Shown: one piece after another, positions 1 to 10,000 of the stretch | How positions within the stretch are numbered: position 1 is the first letter of the stretch | Layout: each line of letters starts with the position of its first letter | DNA from: JBFWUW01 sp050247075 | Lineage (GTDB): Bacteria > Planctomycetota > Planctomycetia > Pirellulales > JBFWUW01 | Reading direction: 5' to 3' | Assembly: GCA_050247075.1 (NCBI GenBank) | Contig: JBFWUW010000017.1 | Coordinates: 1 to 64,000 of the forward strand | DNA: 64,000 nt | Translations under genes and position numbers: made by a program | Notes under the pieces: generated by a model | The model's input: only the letters and a program-made list of their open reading frames with translations | Database searches by the model: none | Told to the model about the DNA's origin: nothing

Positions 1-101
1 GTACAACTTTTTTTGCTGGCGATCGGCCTACTGCCCGGGCGAGCCTGTGTGGTACGATTGAAGCAGGGTAGGGGCAATAGCATGAATGGGCGGTTAATTT
101 C

Positions 102-1247
102 ATGGCCAAAAGTGTCGTATTATTCGTGCTGGCGGCGGCCACGATTGGCTGCTCCACGGTGCTGGCCGTGGAGCATGTCGTGCTGCGCCGGGATGGCCGG
201 GAGCTAGCCGCTTCGGGCGAGTTGCTGGAGCAGGCGGCTGACGGCGGCCTGTTGGTGCAGGGGGCCGACGGCGTACTGTGGTCGATTCAGCCCGACGAGC
301 TGGTTTCGCACACCAGCGATGACGCGCAATTCGTGCCGTTGGACAGCGACGAACTCTCGCGGCAATTGTTGGCCGAATTGCCGGAAGGTTTCGAGGCCTA
401 CAGCACGGCGCACTACGTTATTTGCCATAACACGTCGCAAGCCTATGCCCAATGGTGCGGCGCGTTGTTTGAGCGGCTGTACAAATCGTTCACCAATTAC
501 TGGACGCAGCGCGGCTTGGAACTGCACGAGCCGCGTTTCAAGCTGGTCGCCGTGGTGTTTGCCGACGGCGAATCGTACCAGCAACATGCGGCCCCTGTCT
601 TGGGAGAAGCCGCCAGCCAGATCATTGGCTACTACCATTTGCAAGACAACCGCATGACCATGTACGACCTGACCGGCGTGCAATCGTTGCGCGACAAGGG
701 GGACCGCCGGGGATCGGCCAGCGAGATCAACCGCATGTTGGCCCGGCCCGAGGCCGAACGAACCGTCGCCACCATTATCCATGAAGCCACCCACCAGATC
801 GCCTTCAATTGCGGTTTACATTCGCGGACGGCCGATATTCCGCTGTGGCTTAGCGAGGGGATCGCCCTGTACTTTGAAACGCCCGACCTGAAGAGCAGCA
901 AGGGCTGGCGGAACATCGGCGCGGTTAACCGCGTGCGGTTGGCGGGTTTTCGCCAGTATCTGCCGCGGCGCCCGGCCGATTCCCTGGAATCGCTGCTGGC
1001 CGACTCCACCCGGCTGCGCGACACACGTACCGCCAACGATGCCTACTCCGAGGCCTGGGCGCTGACCTACTTCCTCATTCGTCAGCGGCCCAAGCAGTTT
1101 CACGAGTACTTAAAGCTGCTCGCCGAGAAACCGGCCCTGACAGTCGACGAACCCGAAACACGGCTGCAAGATTTCCGCCGCATCTTTGGAGCGGACTTGC
1201 GGAGTATCGACGCGGAGTTCCTCAAGCACATGGGCAAAGTGAAGTAG
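102..1247 (+). CDS. Secreted DUF1570-type putative metalloprotease
   Basis: This 381-aa protein begins with a hydrophobic export signal (about residues 4-24, with a Cys in AAATIGCS that could be a lipobox but is not a good one). A HExxH zinc-peptidase motif, IIHEATHQIAF, lies near residue 226. It is followed about 25 residues later by WLSEGIALYFE, whose Glu would be the third zinc ligand of a gluzincin. This arrangement and the following Tyr-rich tail (AYSEAWALTYFL) match the DUF1570 family, which is abundant in planctomycetes and has no proven substrate. It is probably an exported peptidase or peptidase-like protein. The ATG at 102 was chosen because it starts the signal sequence. It stands alone, convergent with queD. 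Confidence 0.8.
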   Translation: MAKSVVLFVLAAATIGCSTVLAVEHVVLRRDGRELAASGELLEQAADGGLLVQGADGVLWSIQPDELVSHTSDDAQFVPLDSDELSRQLLAELPEGFEAYSTAHYVICHNTSQAYAQWCGALFERLYKSFTNYWTQRGLELHEPRFKLVAVVFADGESYQQHAAPVLGEAASQIIGYYHLQDNRMTMYDLTGVQSLRDKGDRRGSASEINRMLARPEAERTVATIIHEATHQIAFNCGLHSRTADIPLWLSEGIALYFETPDLKSSKGWRNIGAVNRVRLAGFRQYLPRRPADSLESLLADSTRLRDTRTANDAYSEAWALTYFLIRQRPKQFHEYLKLLAEKPALTVDEPETRLQDFRRIFGADLRSIDAEFLKHMGKVK

Positions 1248-1383
1248 CAGGCCGCATCATCGCCGCCGGGGGACGTCCAATGAAGTGATGACGCAACTCA
1301 TTGATTTGCCGTCCCGATAGAGAGGGGCATGGAAGACAAAATTTTCCACGGGCGTTTCTTGGCGAACCCGGCAGCCCCAATTT

Positions 1384-1800
1384 TCACGTCTCCTTGCCGC
1401 CGGGGCGATAAGTGGCGAAACAATTTGGCGTTTCCCACAGGTGGGCTTCGACAATCGGAAAGCCGTGTTCGGCCGTGAAGTCGTAGATTAGCTTGGCGAT
1501 ATTCTCCGCCGTGGGATTGGTGTCCAACAGATAAATCGGCTCGCCGTGCTGTCGCAGCACGGGGACCATGGGATCGTCGCGGTGCAGGAGCATGCGGTGG
1601 TCCAGGTTGTCGTCAATCCATTTGCTGACCACCTTCTTAATGTCCGAAAAGTCCAGCACCATGCCCCGTTCGTCCAGCGTTTCCGCTTGAAGGGTGATGA
1701 TGGCCCGGCCGTTGTGGCCGTGCAGATAGCGGCACTTGCCGGCATAATTCAGCAAGCGGTGGCCGTAGCAAAAGTCGATTTCACGAGTAACGAGGAACAT
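1384..1800 (-). CDS. queD: 6-carboxy-5,6,7,8-tetrahydropterin synthase
   Basis: QueD converts dihydroneopterin triphosphate to 6-carboxytetrahydropterin, the second step of 7-deazaguanine (preQ0/queuosine) synthesis. The 138-aa protein carries the three zinc histidines, H14 in YGHRL and H27/H29 in YLHGHN, and the catalytic Cys23 just before them. Later family blocks are VLDFSDIKKVV, LDHRMLL, PTAENIAK and VEAHLWETPNC. Full length for the family. It lies 42 bp downstream of queC on the same strand and is very likely cotranscribed with it. queE and queF are not in the window. Confidence 0.93.
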   Translation of the reverse strand: MFLVTREIDFCYGHRLLNYAGKCRYLHGHNGRAIITLQAETLDERGMVLDFSDIKKVVSKWIDDNLDHRMLLHRDDPMVPVLRQHGEPIYLLDTNPTAENIAKLIYDFTAEHGFPIVEAHLWETPNCFATYRPGGKET

Positions 1801-1842
1801 GTGCGGGAGAGCCTGGTAAGGAATCGTTGTTTAAGGGATGGA

Positions 1843-2523
1843 TTATTTCGCGAAGTTGGCGGCGTATTCCGTTGGATCGGGCCAGGCGACCGATGCAAAC
1901 GCGGCCTGACGCTCGGCGCACTTGTTGCACTGGCCGCAGTGTAGTCCGCCGCGAGGCCGGATGCAGGAGAATGTCTGTTCGAGCGGCAAATTGCGCCCCA
2001 GCAACATCACTTCTCGCTTATGCAACGCGGCAAACGGCCGCACGATTCGCACCGGCTGCCGGGCATCGTGGTTCATGGCCGTTTGCAGGGCGTCAAAAAA
2101 ACCTTCCGTGGCATCACCAAAAGGGTTGGAGGCCAGCGGGGCCAAGGCCAACTCCCCAATTCCATGCGACTGGCACCATACCATCGGTTTGACCAGCAAC
2201 AGCGCATTGCGGCCGGGCAGATAAACAGCCTCATCGGGGGTTGTCGCGTCAGGCGTGCCGCGGCCGGTAAAGCTCCAATGTTCGCCGTATAAATCGGCTA
2301 TGGGCATGTCGAACTCAACCAGTTCGGTCAACGCCGGACAAGCCAAGGCAGAGATGAACGACCGCGTGCTGCGCAGTTCCTCATCCTGCCAAACCATGCC
2401 ACACCGCACGTAAAAGGGCTGTACCACGCGGCCCTGATCCAACAATTGCCCCAACAAAATAGAACTGTCCAAGCCGCCGCTAAGCAGCAAACCGATGACG
2501 GCGGGGGGAGGATCGTGAACCAT
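1843..2523 (-). CDS. queC: 7-cyano-7-deazaguanine synthase
   Basis: QueC makes preQ0 from 7-carboxy-7-deazaguanine, ammonia and ATP. The PP-loop motif LLLSGGLDSSILLGQ sits at the N-terminus and the zinc cysteines at the C-terminus are CIRPRGGLHCGQCNKC. Both are diagnostic of the ExsB/QueC family. I start at the ATG ending at 2523 (226 aa), because an upstream in-frame extension to 2637 encodes Arg-rich sequence with no family similarity and would push the PP-loop 38 residues inward. No strong Shine-Dalgarno is seen. It is first gene of a queC-queD pair, so the pair supplies preQ0 for tRNA queuosine or DNA deazapurines. Confidence 0.92.
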   Translation of the reverse strand: MVHDPPPAVIGLLLSGGLDSSILLGQLLDQGRVVQPFYVRCGMVWQDEELRSTRSFISALACPALTELVEFDMPIADLYGEHWSFTGRGTPDATTPDEAVYLPGRNALLLVKPMVWCQSHGIGELALAPLASNPFGDATEGFFDALQTAMNHDARQPVRIVRPFAALHKREVMLLGRNLPLEQTFSCIRPRGGLHCGQCNKCAERQAAFASVAWPDPTEYAANFAK

Positions 2524-2885
2524 GCAATTCAGGGTCAGGCGGCGCATCAAAAAAACACGGCACGCTCGCCCGATTGCCAGCATGCGCAAACGCATTGTAG
2601 ACACCGCTGGCGGCTGGTCGAGCCGCATTCCAGCCATCCTTGCCCAATCGTCAAACTCGCTGCTGGACGCACGGAGTCTAGAGGAACTGTAACGCTAGCA
2701 GCCCGCCTGGCTCACGGCCAGTGGCCCCAAAGTCGATAGCCGATCAAGCGGGTACAGCGGCGCGCCAGCCGTGAGAAGGGTTTTGGCGCAAGGTTTGCAT
2801 ATCCATCGGTCGAGGTTGCACGGGCTATCCGGCCCGATTTTCACCTCCTGCGATCAGGGATTATTCAAGAGGAACTTTCCGCCCC
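2524..2885. other. Intergenic region between queC and a divergent secreted-protein gene
   Basis: About 360 bp separate the queC ATG from the plus-strand ATG at 2886. It should hold two divergent promoters, but I see no convincing -35/-10 pair, riboswitch or repeat. An aagagga Shine-Dalgarno-like stretch lies close to 2870. Confidence 0.4.
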
Positions 2886-4613
2886 ATGAAGCCGGCGTTG
2901 TGCGTCTTCGCGATCTGTCTGGCGGTCCTGCAAGGGCCTGGTGACGATCTGCGCGCCGCCGAAGAACTGCCACCGTTAATCGCCTCGCGCCAAAAGTCGT
3001 TTGTAATCCCCTTCAAGGTGGCACCGCCCCCACCTGGTTTGAAAGAATTGCCACAAGTAGACCTGTTTGTTTCCATCGATCGGGGCGAAACGTGGCGTCC
3101 GTATTCGTCCGTGAAAGTCGATGAAAAAGGATTCAAGTTTCGCACGGCGTTGGACGGCGAGTTCTGCTTTGCCGTCAAGACGCACACCCCCGGCCGGCCC
3201 GCCGCGAACCCCAAACTAAGGCCAGAACTGCGGGTGCTGGTCGATACGGCCCCGCCGGAATTGACGCTGACGGCCCGCTGCGACGAAACGGGCGTGATAT
3301 CGGCGCTGCTCAAGATCGTCGAAGACAATTTGCAGGCCGACACCGTCAAGCTGGAATTTCGGGCTGGCGATTCGGTGGAAGCCTGGGAACCGGTGGCCTT
3401 GGATCCCATTCCAACGGATTTGCTGGGACCGACCTTTTACGCCCAGCCCATCTGGCGGCCAGAGCAACAAAGCCGCATCTATACGATTCGCGCCGAGGTC
3501 AAGGACAAAGCCGGCAACCCCGCCGTGGCCGAGGCCCAGGTGGAATTCCGGCCGGCCGAGATGGAAGAACCTGAGATCGAAGGGCCGGCCTTGCGGTTTG
3601 ACCGTCAAGTTCAGAACGACCAGCCGCGAGCCGACTTTGCCAGCAACTCCATTGCGGCCCCGCCGCTGCCGCGGGAGCGGCCAGCGATCGCTTCGCCGCC
3701 CGTCGCCAACAAGTTGGCTGCCACAGCGGCCCCCGTGGCCTGGCCCGCCGACGAGTCGGCGGAGGTACCTGGTTCGCGTTATCGCACGGCGGCCAAACCG
3801 ATCGATCGCGTCATGCGCCTGCCGGCGGTCGATGAGGCATCTGGCTCTGTCACCGCATGGCGGGCGCGTACCGGCCAGGCCGCAACTGAATTTAGCCCAG
3901 CCGTGGGGGCCAAGCTTAGCACGCAGCCTTTGGACGAAGGCCGCGCCGCGGACTGGGTTCCCCCCGGCATCCATCCGCGGATGGTCAACACCCGCAAGTT
4001 CAGCTTGGATTACGATGTGGAATCGGTGGGGCCGTGGGGCATTCGCCGCGTGGAACTATGGGGCACGCGCGACTATGGCCGAACGTGGATCTCCTTTGGT
4101 GCCGACGATGACAACCAAAGCCCGCTCGCGGCTCAGGTCGAGGAAGAGGGCGTGTACGGCTTTCGCGTGCTGGTGCAAAGCGGCAGCGGCCTGGTCGAGG
4201 CTCCTCCCAAGAGCGGCGACGTGCCGGAGGTTTGGGTGCGGGTGGACCTGACGCCGCCCGTCTGTCGGATTGTCGGGGTAGACCATGGCAGTGGCGAACG
4301 GGCCGGCCAATTGATCATTCATTGGGATGCCAGCGACGCCATGCCGGCCGAGCGGCCCATTTCGCTGTCGTTCAGTTCCAATCCTAGCGGTCCCTGGCAG
4401 GCCATATCGTCGGGGCTGCGTAACACGGGCCGCTATGTGTGGCAATTGGATCAGCGGACGCCCGACGCTGTCTACTTGCGGTTGGAATGCCGCGATGAAG
4501 CGGGCAACGTCGCGGTGTACCAACCGACCGATCCTGTGACGGTCGCGCCTCTGCGGCCGCGTGCCCGCATTCGCGAGGTCCGCCCCTACGAAGCAGGGCA
4601 GCCAGCGCCGTAG
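2886..4613 (+). CDS. Secreted protein with Ig-like/Ser-Asp-box-like repeats, unknown function
   Basis: A 575-aa protein with a signal peptide (MKPALCVFAICLAVLQG). No catalytic domain is recognised. Two pairs of beta-rich repeats are visible, each built around a phrase such as SIDRGETWRPY and TRDYGRTWISFG followed by EFCFAVKT or VYGFRVLVQSGSG, then a D(T/L)(A/T)PP start of a second strand block and an AGN segment (DKAGNPA, DEAGNVA). This resembles tandem bacterial Ig-like domains. The middle (about residues 225-350) is Pro/Ala-rich linker. Cell-surface or periplasmic location is inferred. Same general type is common in planctomycetes, but I cannot give a function. Confidence 0.7.
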   Translation: MKPALCVFAICLAVLQGPGDDLRAAEELPPLIASRQKSFVIPFKVAPPPPGLKELPQVDLFVSIDRGETWRPYSSVKVDEKGFKFRTALDGEFCFAVKTHTPGRPAANPKLRPELRVLVDTAPPELTLTARCDETGVISALLKIVEDNLQADTVKLEFRAGDSVEAWEPVALDPIPTDLLGPTFYAQPIWRPEQQSRIYTIRAEVKDKAGNPAVAEAQVEFRPAEMEEPEIEGPALRFDRQVQNDQPRADFASNSIAAPPLPRERPAIASPPVANKLAATAAPVAWPADESAEVPGSRYRTAAKPIDRVMRLPAVDEASGSVTAWRARTGQAATEFSPAVGAKLSTQPLDEGRAADWVPPGIHPRMVNTRKFSLDYDVESVGPWGIRRVELWGTRDYGRTWISFGADDDNQSPLAAQVEEEGVYGFRVLVQSGSGLVEAPPKSGDVPEVWVRVDLTPPVCRIVGVDHGSGERAGQLIIHWDASDAMPAERPISLSFSSNPSGPWQAISSGLRNTGRYVWQLDQRTPDAVYLRLECRDEAGNVAVYQPTDPVTVAPLRPRARIREVRPYEAGQPAP

Positions 4614-4731
4614 CCACACGGCTCCCGCAGTGCCGGCTTGAATCTGTATCGACGGTCCACTTCCAATCGCGCGAAGGGAAATGGCGGGCCAATCTCAACG
4701 CAAGCCAACATGGCAGGAGCCATGCGGCTAC
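4610..4731. repeat. Imperfect inverted repeat between convergent genes
   Basis: gtagccacacggctcc at 4610-4625 pairs with ggagccatgcggctac at 4716-4731 (14 of 16 positions). It fills the gap between the convergent genes ending at 4613 and 4739. It could be a small decayed mobile repeat or act as a bidirectional transcription end. The 90-nt spacing argues against a simple terminator hairpin. Confidence 0.5.
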
Positions 4732-4738
4732 GCTTTTG

Positions 4739-6694
4739 CTACCGATCTTGAAAGCCGTGCGTCAGCGTGACTTCGCGAACTTGCTGGCTTTCTGGCTCGA
4801 AGATGCGGACTTTGATCTGCACGCCGCTGAGCCGCGTGGGGTAGGGGGGCGGGGCTTCTTGCTCGCTGACGTCGTCGATGCCATTGTTGCCCAGTCCGGT
4901 GGGCAGATTGTTGGTCAAAGGACCGCCGCTGGCCACGGGGTTGTCGTACCCGTCGGTGTATTCGTCGGTGACGTTGTCGAGGTCCTGGTCGATGCCGTCG
5001 CGCTCGTAGCTGGTCGAACCCGTATCGTAGACCGCGCCGACCGGAATGGCAGTCCCCGGTGGACAGCCGCGAAGCCCGGAGACCGTGATATCGTTAAATG
5101 GAAACGGGCCGCCAGCGCCGCGGAACAGCGACAGGGCGGCGTTCGTGCCGGCCAGCGCCGCCGGCCAGTCGGGCAGGCCGTCGCCGTCGCCGTCACCGTT
5201 GGCGCGCATGTAATTCAAATCGACGTAGGCACCAAATCCCGTCAGGGCGTGCGTCGATCCTGCACCGTTCACCGCGGCCACATAGTCCGCGTCACCAGGC
5301 ATGTAAACCACGTTGGTCGTTGCATCGCTCATGATCGGGGCGTAAGGGTCCCACACCTTCACGTCAAAACCGATCACGTTCGTCAGAATGACATCCTCGG
5401 CAATGCGTGTGCCGTTGTTGTATTCCAACAAATTGCCGGTGATGCGGTCGGTCTGCGTCCAGGGAAAAGGTGCTTGCCAGGCGTCGTAATAGTCGATCGT
5501 GCTCCGCGGCGTCAGCGCGGCAAAATCGGCCCAGCATTCGGGGATGGAGCCGCTCAGCTCCAATTGCGTATACGGAGCATAGCCGTAGTAGGCGTTGTTG
5601 CCGCTGGTACCTTCCTCGGCGAAGAGCAGTTGATTCGATCCGCTCGAGGACCGTGGGAAAATCGACTTCGACAACGGATCGGTGGGACCGTAAACGTGGG
5701 AATCGTGCTGGACATACAGGCTGTTGCCGCCACCCGCGCCGCTGGCCGCGCCAATCGGAAAGGCCACCGGAAAGGGCCAGGTTGGATCGGAACACTCACG
5801 CAACGTCGGCAGGCCCAACGCGCCCCAAGAGCGGGAATCGTGCGGGTAGACGTACGGCTGATGGCCGAAGCGGTTTTCGCGCTTCGTCAAATCGCCCAAG
5901 GTGTTCGGCACAATCTGGCCGTTGGGAAGTTGTGTTTGCAGGCCGGGATCACGGTCGTAAGGGCCGCCCGCCACGCGCACCGAAAGGTCGTAGGCACCGT
6001 AAAAGCCGGTCGTTAAAGGCAAAGGATCGAGCGGGTAATTGCCCGCGGAATCTGGCCGAATGTCGGTGTCCATCAGACGGTCGGGCCGCACCAGCAGCAC
6101 GCGGCGATACAAGGTCGTGCCGCGTACAAACCAGCACACCTCCGCCGTATCGGACTGCATGGTCGTCGTGCGCCACTTGTAGTCCCCATTCGCATCGGTG
6201 CCATCAGGCGTTTCGGGCGGCGTGGCTGACGTATTGGGGAAGTCCTTGTACGAAAACCGCCCGCTGAACGGCTCGGCCTTGCTGCGGGTGGTAAGCATCA
6301 GCAAGTCGTCCCAGTCGATCGGGGACGTATCGAGAATAATGCCATTGCCAGGGTTGTATTGGGAGATTGCTGCTGGGGAAAGAATCGGTCCAATCGGCCC
6401 TTCCACGATTTCAAAGTAGCCCTGGTTCTCCTCTGGCCGCAAAGGGGGCGTCATGCTGCAAGTTACGCCTTCCAGGTCTTTGCGCAACCGAAGGACCGCG
6501 GAACGAAGCTGGTCATTTTTCTCCAGCGCGGTGCGGCTGTTGCGGATGTTCTCACCGACCGAGGCAAAGATCGTAACCATCACGCCCATCAGCAGCAGCA
6601 CGATGGCCGTGGAGACTAAGATCTCCACCAACGTAAAACCGCGAGAACGGCGGGCATGCTGCATGGACAATTTGTGGCGGGCGGGCAGACTCAT
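4739..6694 (-). CDS. Large prepilin-like protein (type IV pilin/PulJ-type N-terminus)
   Basis: The N-terminus RRSRGFTLVEILVSTAI is a textbook prepilin peptidase site (cleavage after G, then F, E at +5) followed by a 20-residue hydrophobic helix, and the block SVGENIRNSRTALEKNDQLR resembles PulJ/GspJ minor pseudopilins. The rest (to 651 aa) is far longer than a pseudopilin. It contains Gly/Asn/Pro-rich sequence and Asp-rich DGDGDGLPD and DGIDQDLDN segments that could bind calcium. The start at 6694 is chosen because GGGAGA precedes it at good spacing and it leaves a short leader; the longer in-frame extension lacks this. It probably works with a type II secretion or pilus-like system encoded elsewhere. 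Confidence 0.8.
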   Translation of the reverse strand: MSLPARHKLSMQHARRSRGFTLVEILVSTAIVLLLMGVMVTIFASVGENIRNSRTALEKNDQLRSAVLRLRKDLEGVTCSMTPPLRPEENQGYFEIVEGPIGPILSPAAISQYNPGNGIILDTSPIDWDDLLMLTTRSKAEPFSGRFSYKDFPNTSATPPETPDGTDANGDYKWRTTTMQSDTAEVCWFVRGTTLYRRVLLVRPDRLMDTDIRPDSAGNYPLDPLPLTTGFYGAYDLSVRVAGGPYDRDPGLQTQLPNGQIVPNTLGDLTKRENRFGHQPYVYPHDSRSWGALGLPTLRECSDPTWPFPVAFPIGAASGAGGGNSLYVQHDSHVYGPTDPLSKSIFPRSSSGSNQLLFAEEGTSGNNAYYGYAPYTQLELSGSIPECWADFAALTPRSTIDYYDAWQAPFPWTQTDRITGNLLEYNNGTRIAEDVILTNVIGFDVKVWDPYAPIMSDATTNVVYMPGDADYVAAVNGAGSTHALTGFGAYVDLNYMRANGDGDGDGLPDWPAALAGTNAALSLFRGAGGPFPFNDITVSGLRGCPPGTAIPVGAVYDTGSTSYERDGIDQDLDNVTDEYTDGYDNPVASGGPLTNNLPTGLGNNGIDDVSEQEAPPPYPTRLSGVQIKVRIFEPESQQVREVTLTHGFQDR

Positions 6695-7028
6695 CGGGTT
6701 TCTCCCAAGCTTGATTAGGCACTGGCCGCCAGACCTCGGTTGCTTCAGGCAATATCGGCCGGGTACGTATGCCGGCCGACAAAAGGCCAAACGTCCGCGT
6801 GGGGCGGGTGCCGGCTCTTCACAAGATCATTCAACCACTGCAAGACTCTTGCCCGCACCTTCACTGGCCCATGAACCAAAACCAGGGGCGGCTTGTACGC
6901 CGGGTGGTGGAAGAAAACACCCGTCTGCCCCATACTTGCGCGACATGTCAGGCGACCCGCTTCAGCTCATGCGTTTATTCCAACGTGGAACGTGTACAAA
7001 GTCAAGCAAGAATCATGTTGGCGGCGAC
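6695..7028. other. Intergenic region, nothing recognised
   Basis: About 330 bp between two minus-strand genes. It must contain the promoter of the prepilin-like gene. I see no repeat, RNA gene or clear terminator. Short overlapping reading frames here have no similarity to known families. Confidence 0.4.
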
Positions 7029-10000
7029 TTATTTGGGGATCGCCGGACCTTGCCGGCTCGTCTCCAGGAAGGCGAACAGGTCGGCAATGTCCTCCAAAGT
7101 CAGGTCTTTGAGGATGCCTTCTGGCATGACGGAGATGGGCGAGGCGTTCATCTCGGCAATCTGGTCGCGGGCAATCTCCAGCCGCTTGGCGTCGGGCAGC
7201 AACAGTACCACCTTGCCGGCCTCTTGGTTGGGCAAAGGCATGCCAACATGGACCTGGCCATCGACCGTCTCTACCAGCATCGAGCGGTACTGGTCGGAGA
7301 TAACTTGCGACGGCTTAACGAGTGACTCGACAATCTCGCGACGCTGAAACCGCCGCCTGACCGACGACAGATCGGGACCGACTCCCTCCCCTTCCGCGGC
7401 GAACTTATGGCACTTCACGCAGTTGGCCTTGGTAAAGACCGCCTTGCCGCGGGTGATGTCTCCCGCTTGTCCGGCGGGGTCCACATCCAAGTACTCCACC
7501 AGTTGCGGCACCGTGAATTTGGTCTTGCTGATGTCGGCCTCGACCAGTGCCGCCGGGGGCTCGTCCGGGTATTTCTCGCTAAACCATGACTGAAAAGCGG
7601 CCAAGGCCGTGGCTACGTCGGCGCTGGCATCGACCGGGTGCCGCGTCCATTTCCTCAGCAGTTCCACGGCGGGTTGGCCCCCTTGGTCGCCCAGCTTCAA
7701 CCCGGCCAAAATGGCCGCACGAATGGGGGCGGGTTTTTCGGGCTGCTGGTCGATATTGCGTAAGGCCGAAATGGCCAGTTGCAAGGTTGTACTATCGCCG
7801 AAATCGAGGCAGCGTACCAAATAGGGCCAATTCTCCGGCGTGGCCTGCGCGGCCAAGGCCCTAGCGAGTTGGTCGCGGCGGTCGGGCGATTCATCGAACA
7901 GCTTCCGCAAGGCATCTTGGGCGGTGCTGCTCTTGCTCTTGGCCAGGGCATCGATGGCGGCCGAGACGAGTTCCTCGCCACCCGTCACCCCGGGCTGCTT
8001 CTCCAGATCGGCCATGATGCCGCGGACGACGGTCTCAAAATCGTCCAGGGAATCGGGGTCGGTCTTGGTCAGCAACAACCGCGTGGCGAATGGCCGGCTG
8101 CTCCAATCGGCCAGCAGCTTCGCCCGTTCGGCCGGATCGTAGCGCTCCAGATGCATGCTCATGATGTTTTCCAGCCAGCGTTTGAAGCTGTGGCCCCCTT
8201 CCCAGGCTTGGGTCGTGTCGTACCAGACCAACATGCGTTGTTGCAGGTCGGCATCCCAGCTTTCTCCCAAGTAGGCCGTGGCATGCGAAAAGTGAATCTG
8301 TAGTTCGCGGTCCCCCGTGTGCTCCAATTCCGACACGATTTTTGCCGCCGCGCCGGGAACCTGCATGAACGACAGTATCCGGCTGAGTTCCATATTGACC
8401 GAGCGCGCAACCGGATCGGTCCCGCCGCTGGCCCCCATGGGAAATGCGTTCAACATCAGGTCGCCCACCTTGGCCAAGTTGGGTGACTGCACGCCCGAAA
8501 TGATGGTCAGTTCCATCATCCTCAACAGGTCAAGCCGGTCTTCTGGCCGCGGACTCTTCCAGACTGCATCCCACAATGCCAGTTCGCGATCGAGGGCCGC
8601 TTCCAGCGATATCCCCTTGGGGCCGGTGCGATGCAAAGCCAGCAGCCCCGTCGTGGCGATGCGCAGGTCGGTCGAAGCCAACACGAGCTTGCGCCACTTT
8701 TCCACCGGCACGCGCTCTAGCGCCAACCGCGCAGCAAACCGCACGAAACGATCGTCGCTGCCCATCAGCTTGACCAACGCTTCGGGAGGGCCGGCAAGAC
8801 CGCTCCGTACCAAAGCCTCACAAGCCCGCCGTTGCACGATCGGGCTGGGGTCGTCCAGCAACTTGCCCAGGGCAGGCAGAACCGTGGCATCGGCCCGGTC
8901 CCCGAGCAAGAAGGCCGCAAACCCGCGGACTTCCGCCGACTTAGCGGTGGTGACATCAATCAGCAATGCCGTGGGTGGCGTCGGACCGACTTGCGACATC
9001 AACGTCAACGCGCGAATCTGCACGTTTGGGTCGTCCGATCGCGCGGCTTTGGTCAGGCGGGCTTCCCACAGCGCGCGATGTGCGCTCTTGATCTTGCCGG
9101 CCAACTCGCGCGACCAGCGTGCCGAGGGTTGCGGCAGGGCCAAGGCGTCTTCAATCGTTTCCGCGGCGGGAACGGCATCCGTCGTCCCTTCACCCACGTA
9201 ACTCAGGCGATAGACGCCCCCTTCCGTACCGCGTCCGCCCGTGCAAAAGATCAGCGAGCCATCGCGGTCAACCTCCACATCCGACACGTTCAGCGGGTTG
9301 CCGCTGACCAGGGTCTCGGCCTGGCCCTTGAAGGTCGAACCTTCCCGGCTTAACGGGACGGAGAGAATACGCCCCATCGACCAATCACAGACAATGAACG
9401 CGCCCCGATGCTTCGCCGGGAACTGCCGATGTTCGTAAAAGATCACGCCGGTGGGTGATCCCCGACCGACTTCCGCCGCGGGCGGAAGGCTGTCCAGGTA
9501 GTACGGCAGCCACTTACCCGCCCCGCTACGCCAGCCAAACTCGGCCCCCGGCGTACAGTGATAAACGCGGATCGGCCGATAAAACGGCATGCCGACTTCC
9601 CACTCCATGTCGCTGTCAAACGTGAATAGCTCGCCCAAGGCATTGAAGGCAATATCGTAGTGGTTGCGGAAACCGTTGGTGGTGAGAAACCATTGCTGGC
9701 CGTCGGGCGTAAACCGCCAGATCGTGCCGCCGGGAGCCGGAACCCCCACGGCGTGGCCGTTGGGGTCTTCCAGACGTGGCTGCAGCACATCCCCCTCGTA
9801 ATAGGCGCGAATGGGGCTGCTGGGCTCGGGCGTCTGTTTGATCCAGGCATGGTTGCCCAAGTTGTGGTACAGCCAGCCATCGGGTCCCAGCACAACATCG
9901 TGGGGACCGTGCTCGGCAATACCCCCTTTGTATTCCGTCAAATGTTCAATTTCGTCGGCCTTGTCGTCGTTGTCGCGGTCGGGCAGACGGTACATGCCCG

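Noticed and set aside
2524..2885. preQ1 riboswitch upstream of queC
   Set aside because: I could not find the short pseudoknot pattern of preQ1 riboswitches, and the stretch shows no conserved-looking stem.
4736..6016. Plus-strand open frame of 426 codons opposite the prepilin-like gene
   Set aside because: The minus strand has a clear prepilin motif and a ribosome site; the plus frame has none.
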